DNA of 40,244 nt, taken from positions 1 through 40,244 of the forward strand of contig JAFRKQ010000004.1 in the NCBI GenBank assembly GCA_017431625.1, written 5' to 3'. Every line of letters begins with the position of its first letter. Position 1 is the first letter of the stretch. Below are positions 40,044 through 40,244 of the stretch, piece by piece. The notes beneath the pieces are model-generated. The model worked only from the letters and a program-made list of their open reading frames with translations. It was not told the DNA's origin and ran no database searches. A program made the translations under genes and the position numbers. Origin of the DNA: a bacterium (lineage in GTDB: Bacteria > Patescibacteriota > Microgenomatia > UBA1400 > PJMF01).

Positions 40044-40244
40044 ATGTCAACTGGCGGTACTATTACCTATGTTACTAATCAAGACGGAAGCATTGATGAA
40101 GTCCATACTTTTACATCAAGTGGTTCTCTTGTTTTGGATCAAATCGTCAATAACGTCCAGATTCTTGTAATCGGTGGCGGCGGAGGTGGCGGTTTTGACG
40201 CTCGTGGTGGTGGAGGTGCTGGTGGAGCTGTTTCTGCTAATATA
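40044..40244 (+). CDS. Glycine-rich domain protein, 5' part only
   Basis: The 67 codons before the window ends begin MSTGGTITYVTNQDGSIDEV and run into VQILVIGGGGGGGFDARGGG. This is the start of a bacterial glycine-rich domain like those in phage-tail or surface proteins (Gly_rich_2 type: a short beta strand pair with HTFTSSG, then Gly runs). There is no signal peptide. It is distinct from, but similar in kind to, the giant protein at 33015-37355. The gene continues beyond the window. Confidence 0.75.
   Translation, partial: MSTGGTITYVTNQDGSIDEVHTFTSSGSLVLDQIVNNVQILVIGGGGGGGFDARGGGGAGGAVSANI

Noticed and set aside
1-40244. Alternative genetic code (TGA = Gly) as in some CPR lineages
   Set aside because: mnmA, the glycosyltransferase and the flippase end at TGA at family-typical lengths, and no conserved domain runs through an in-frame TGA.

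Overview
The window looks like a chromosomal piece of a Candidate Phyla Radiation (Patescibacteria) bacterium; I cannot name the lineage. The reasons are the single-copy housekeeping genes dnaG, comF, ftsK, dusB, ruvA, mnmA and comM/yifB scattered among cell-surface genes, the small VirB2/TrbC-like pilins, a 6-pyruvoyl-tetrahydropterin-synthase-related (YfhO-like) membrane protein, and many uncharacterised proteins rich in Thr/Pro, Gly or coiled coil. TGA works as a stop (for example at the ends of mnmA and of the glycosyltransferase at 4492), so the TGA=Gly code of Gracilibacteria/Absconditabacteria does not apply. I saw no rRNA, tRNA, transposase or CRISPR array.

Layout. 1-2725 (-): a huge disordered Ser/Thr/Glu/Arg-rich protein, cut by the window edge. 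2773-5655: a surface-polysaccharide ABC exporter (permease and ATPase, -) divergent from a glycosyltransferase (+), with a striking three-box operator array between them. 5674-10967: Sm_multidrug_ex membrane protein, ComM/YifB, a two-gene small-membrane-protein unit and FtsK. 11225-15683 (-): a one-TM protein, a 924-residue coiled-coil protein paired with a 199-residue Pro/Ala-rich protein, and a 53-residue membrane peptide. 15955-18418 (-): comF-dnaG. 18507-21145: three VirB2-like pilins with dusB antisense between the first two. 21460-25412: a membrane-anchored DsbA-like oxidoreductase, a PilN/PilO-like operon and two small LPxTG-like surface proteins. 25609-30571 (+): galE, YfhO-like protein, Wzx-like flippase and ruvA. 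30878-32770: a four-TM small protein and a DUF4143 AAA ATPase bracketed by 64-bp direct repeats. 33015-37355 (-): a 1446-residue secreted protein of three Gly-rich domains alternating with two Cys-rich blocks. 37703-40244: mnmA, an acyltransferase and the start of another Gly-rich protein.

Gene expression signals are unusually readable. At least sixteen genes or operons have a -10 box (TATAAT, TAAAAT or TAGAAT) ending only 6-9 nt before the start codon, which predicts leaderless mRNAs. Downstream genes in operons, and a small set of independently transcribed genes, instead carry clear Shine-Dalgarno sites. Several perfect intrinsic terminators delimit the units.

Functionally, the polysaccharide genes (exporter, glycosyltransferase, GalE, YfhO-like, flippase, acyltransferase), the pilins and pilus-assembly proteins, the LPxTG-like proteins, the Gly/Cys-rich secreted protein and the DsbA-like enzyme form a cell-envelope and adhesion gene neighbourhood, as expected for a host-attached or reduced-genome lifestyle. 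That lifestyle is an inference.
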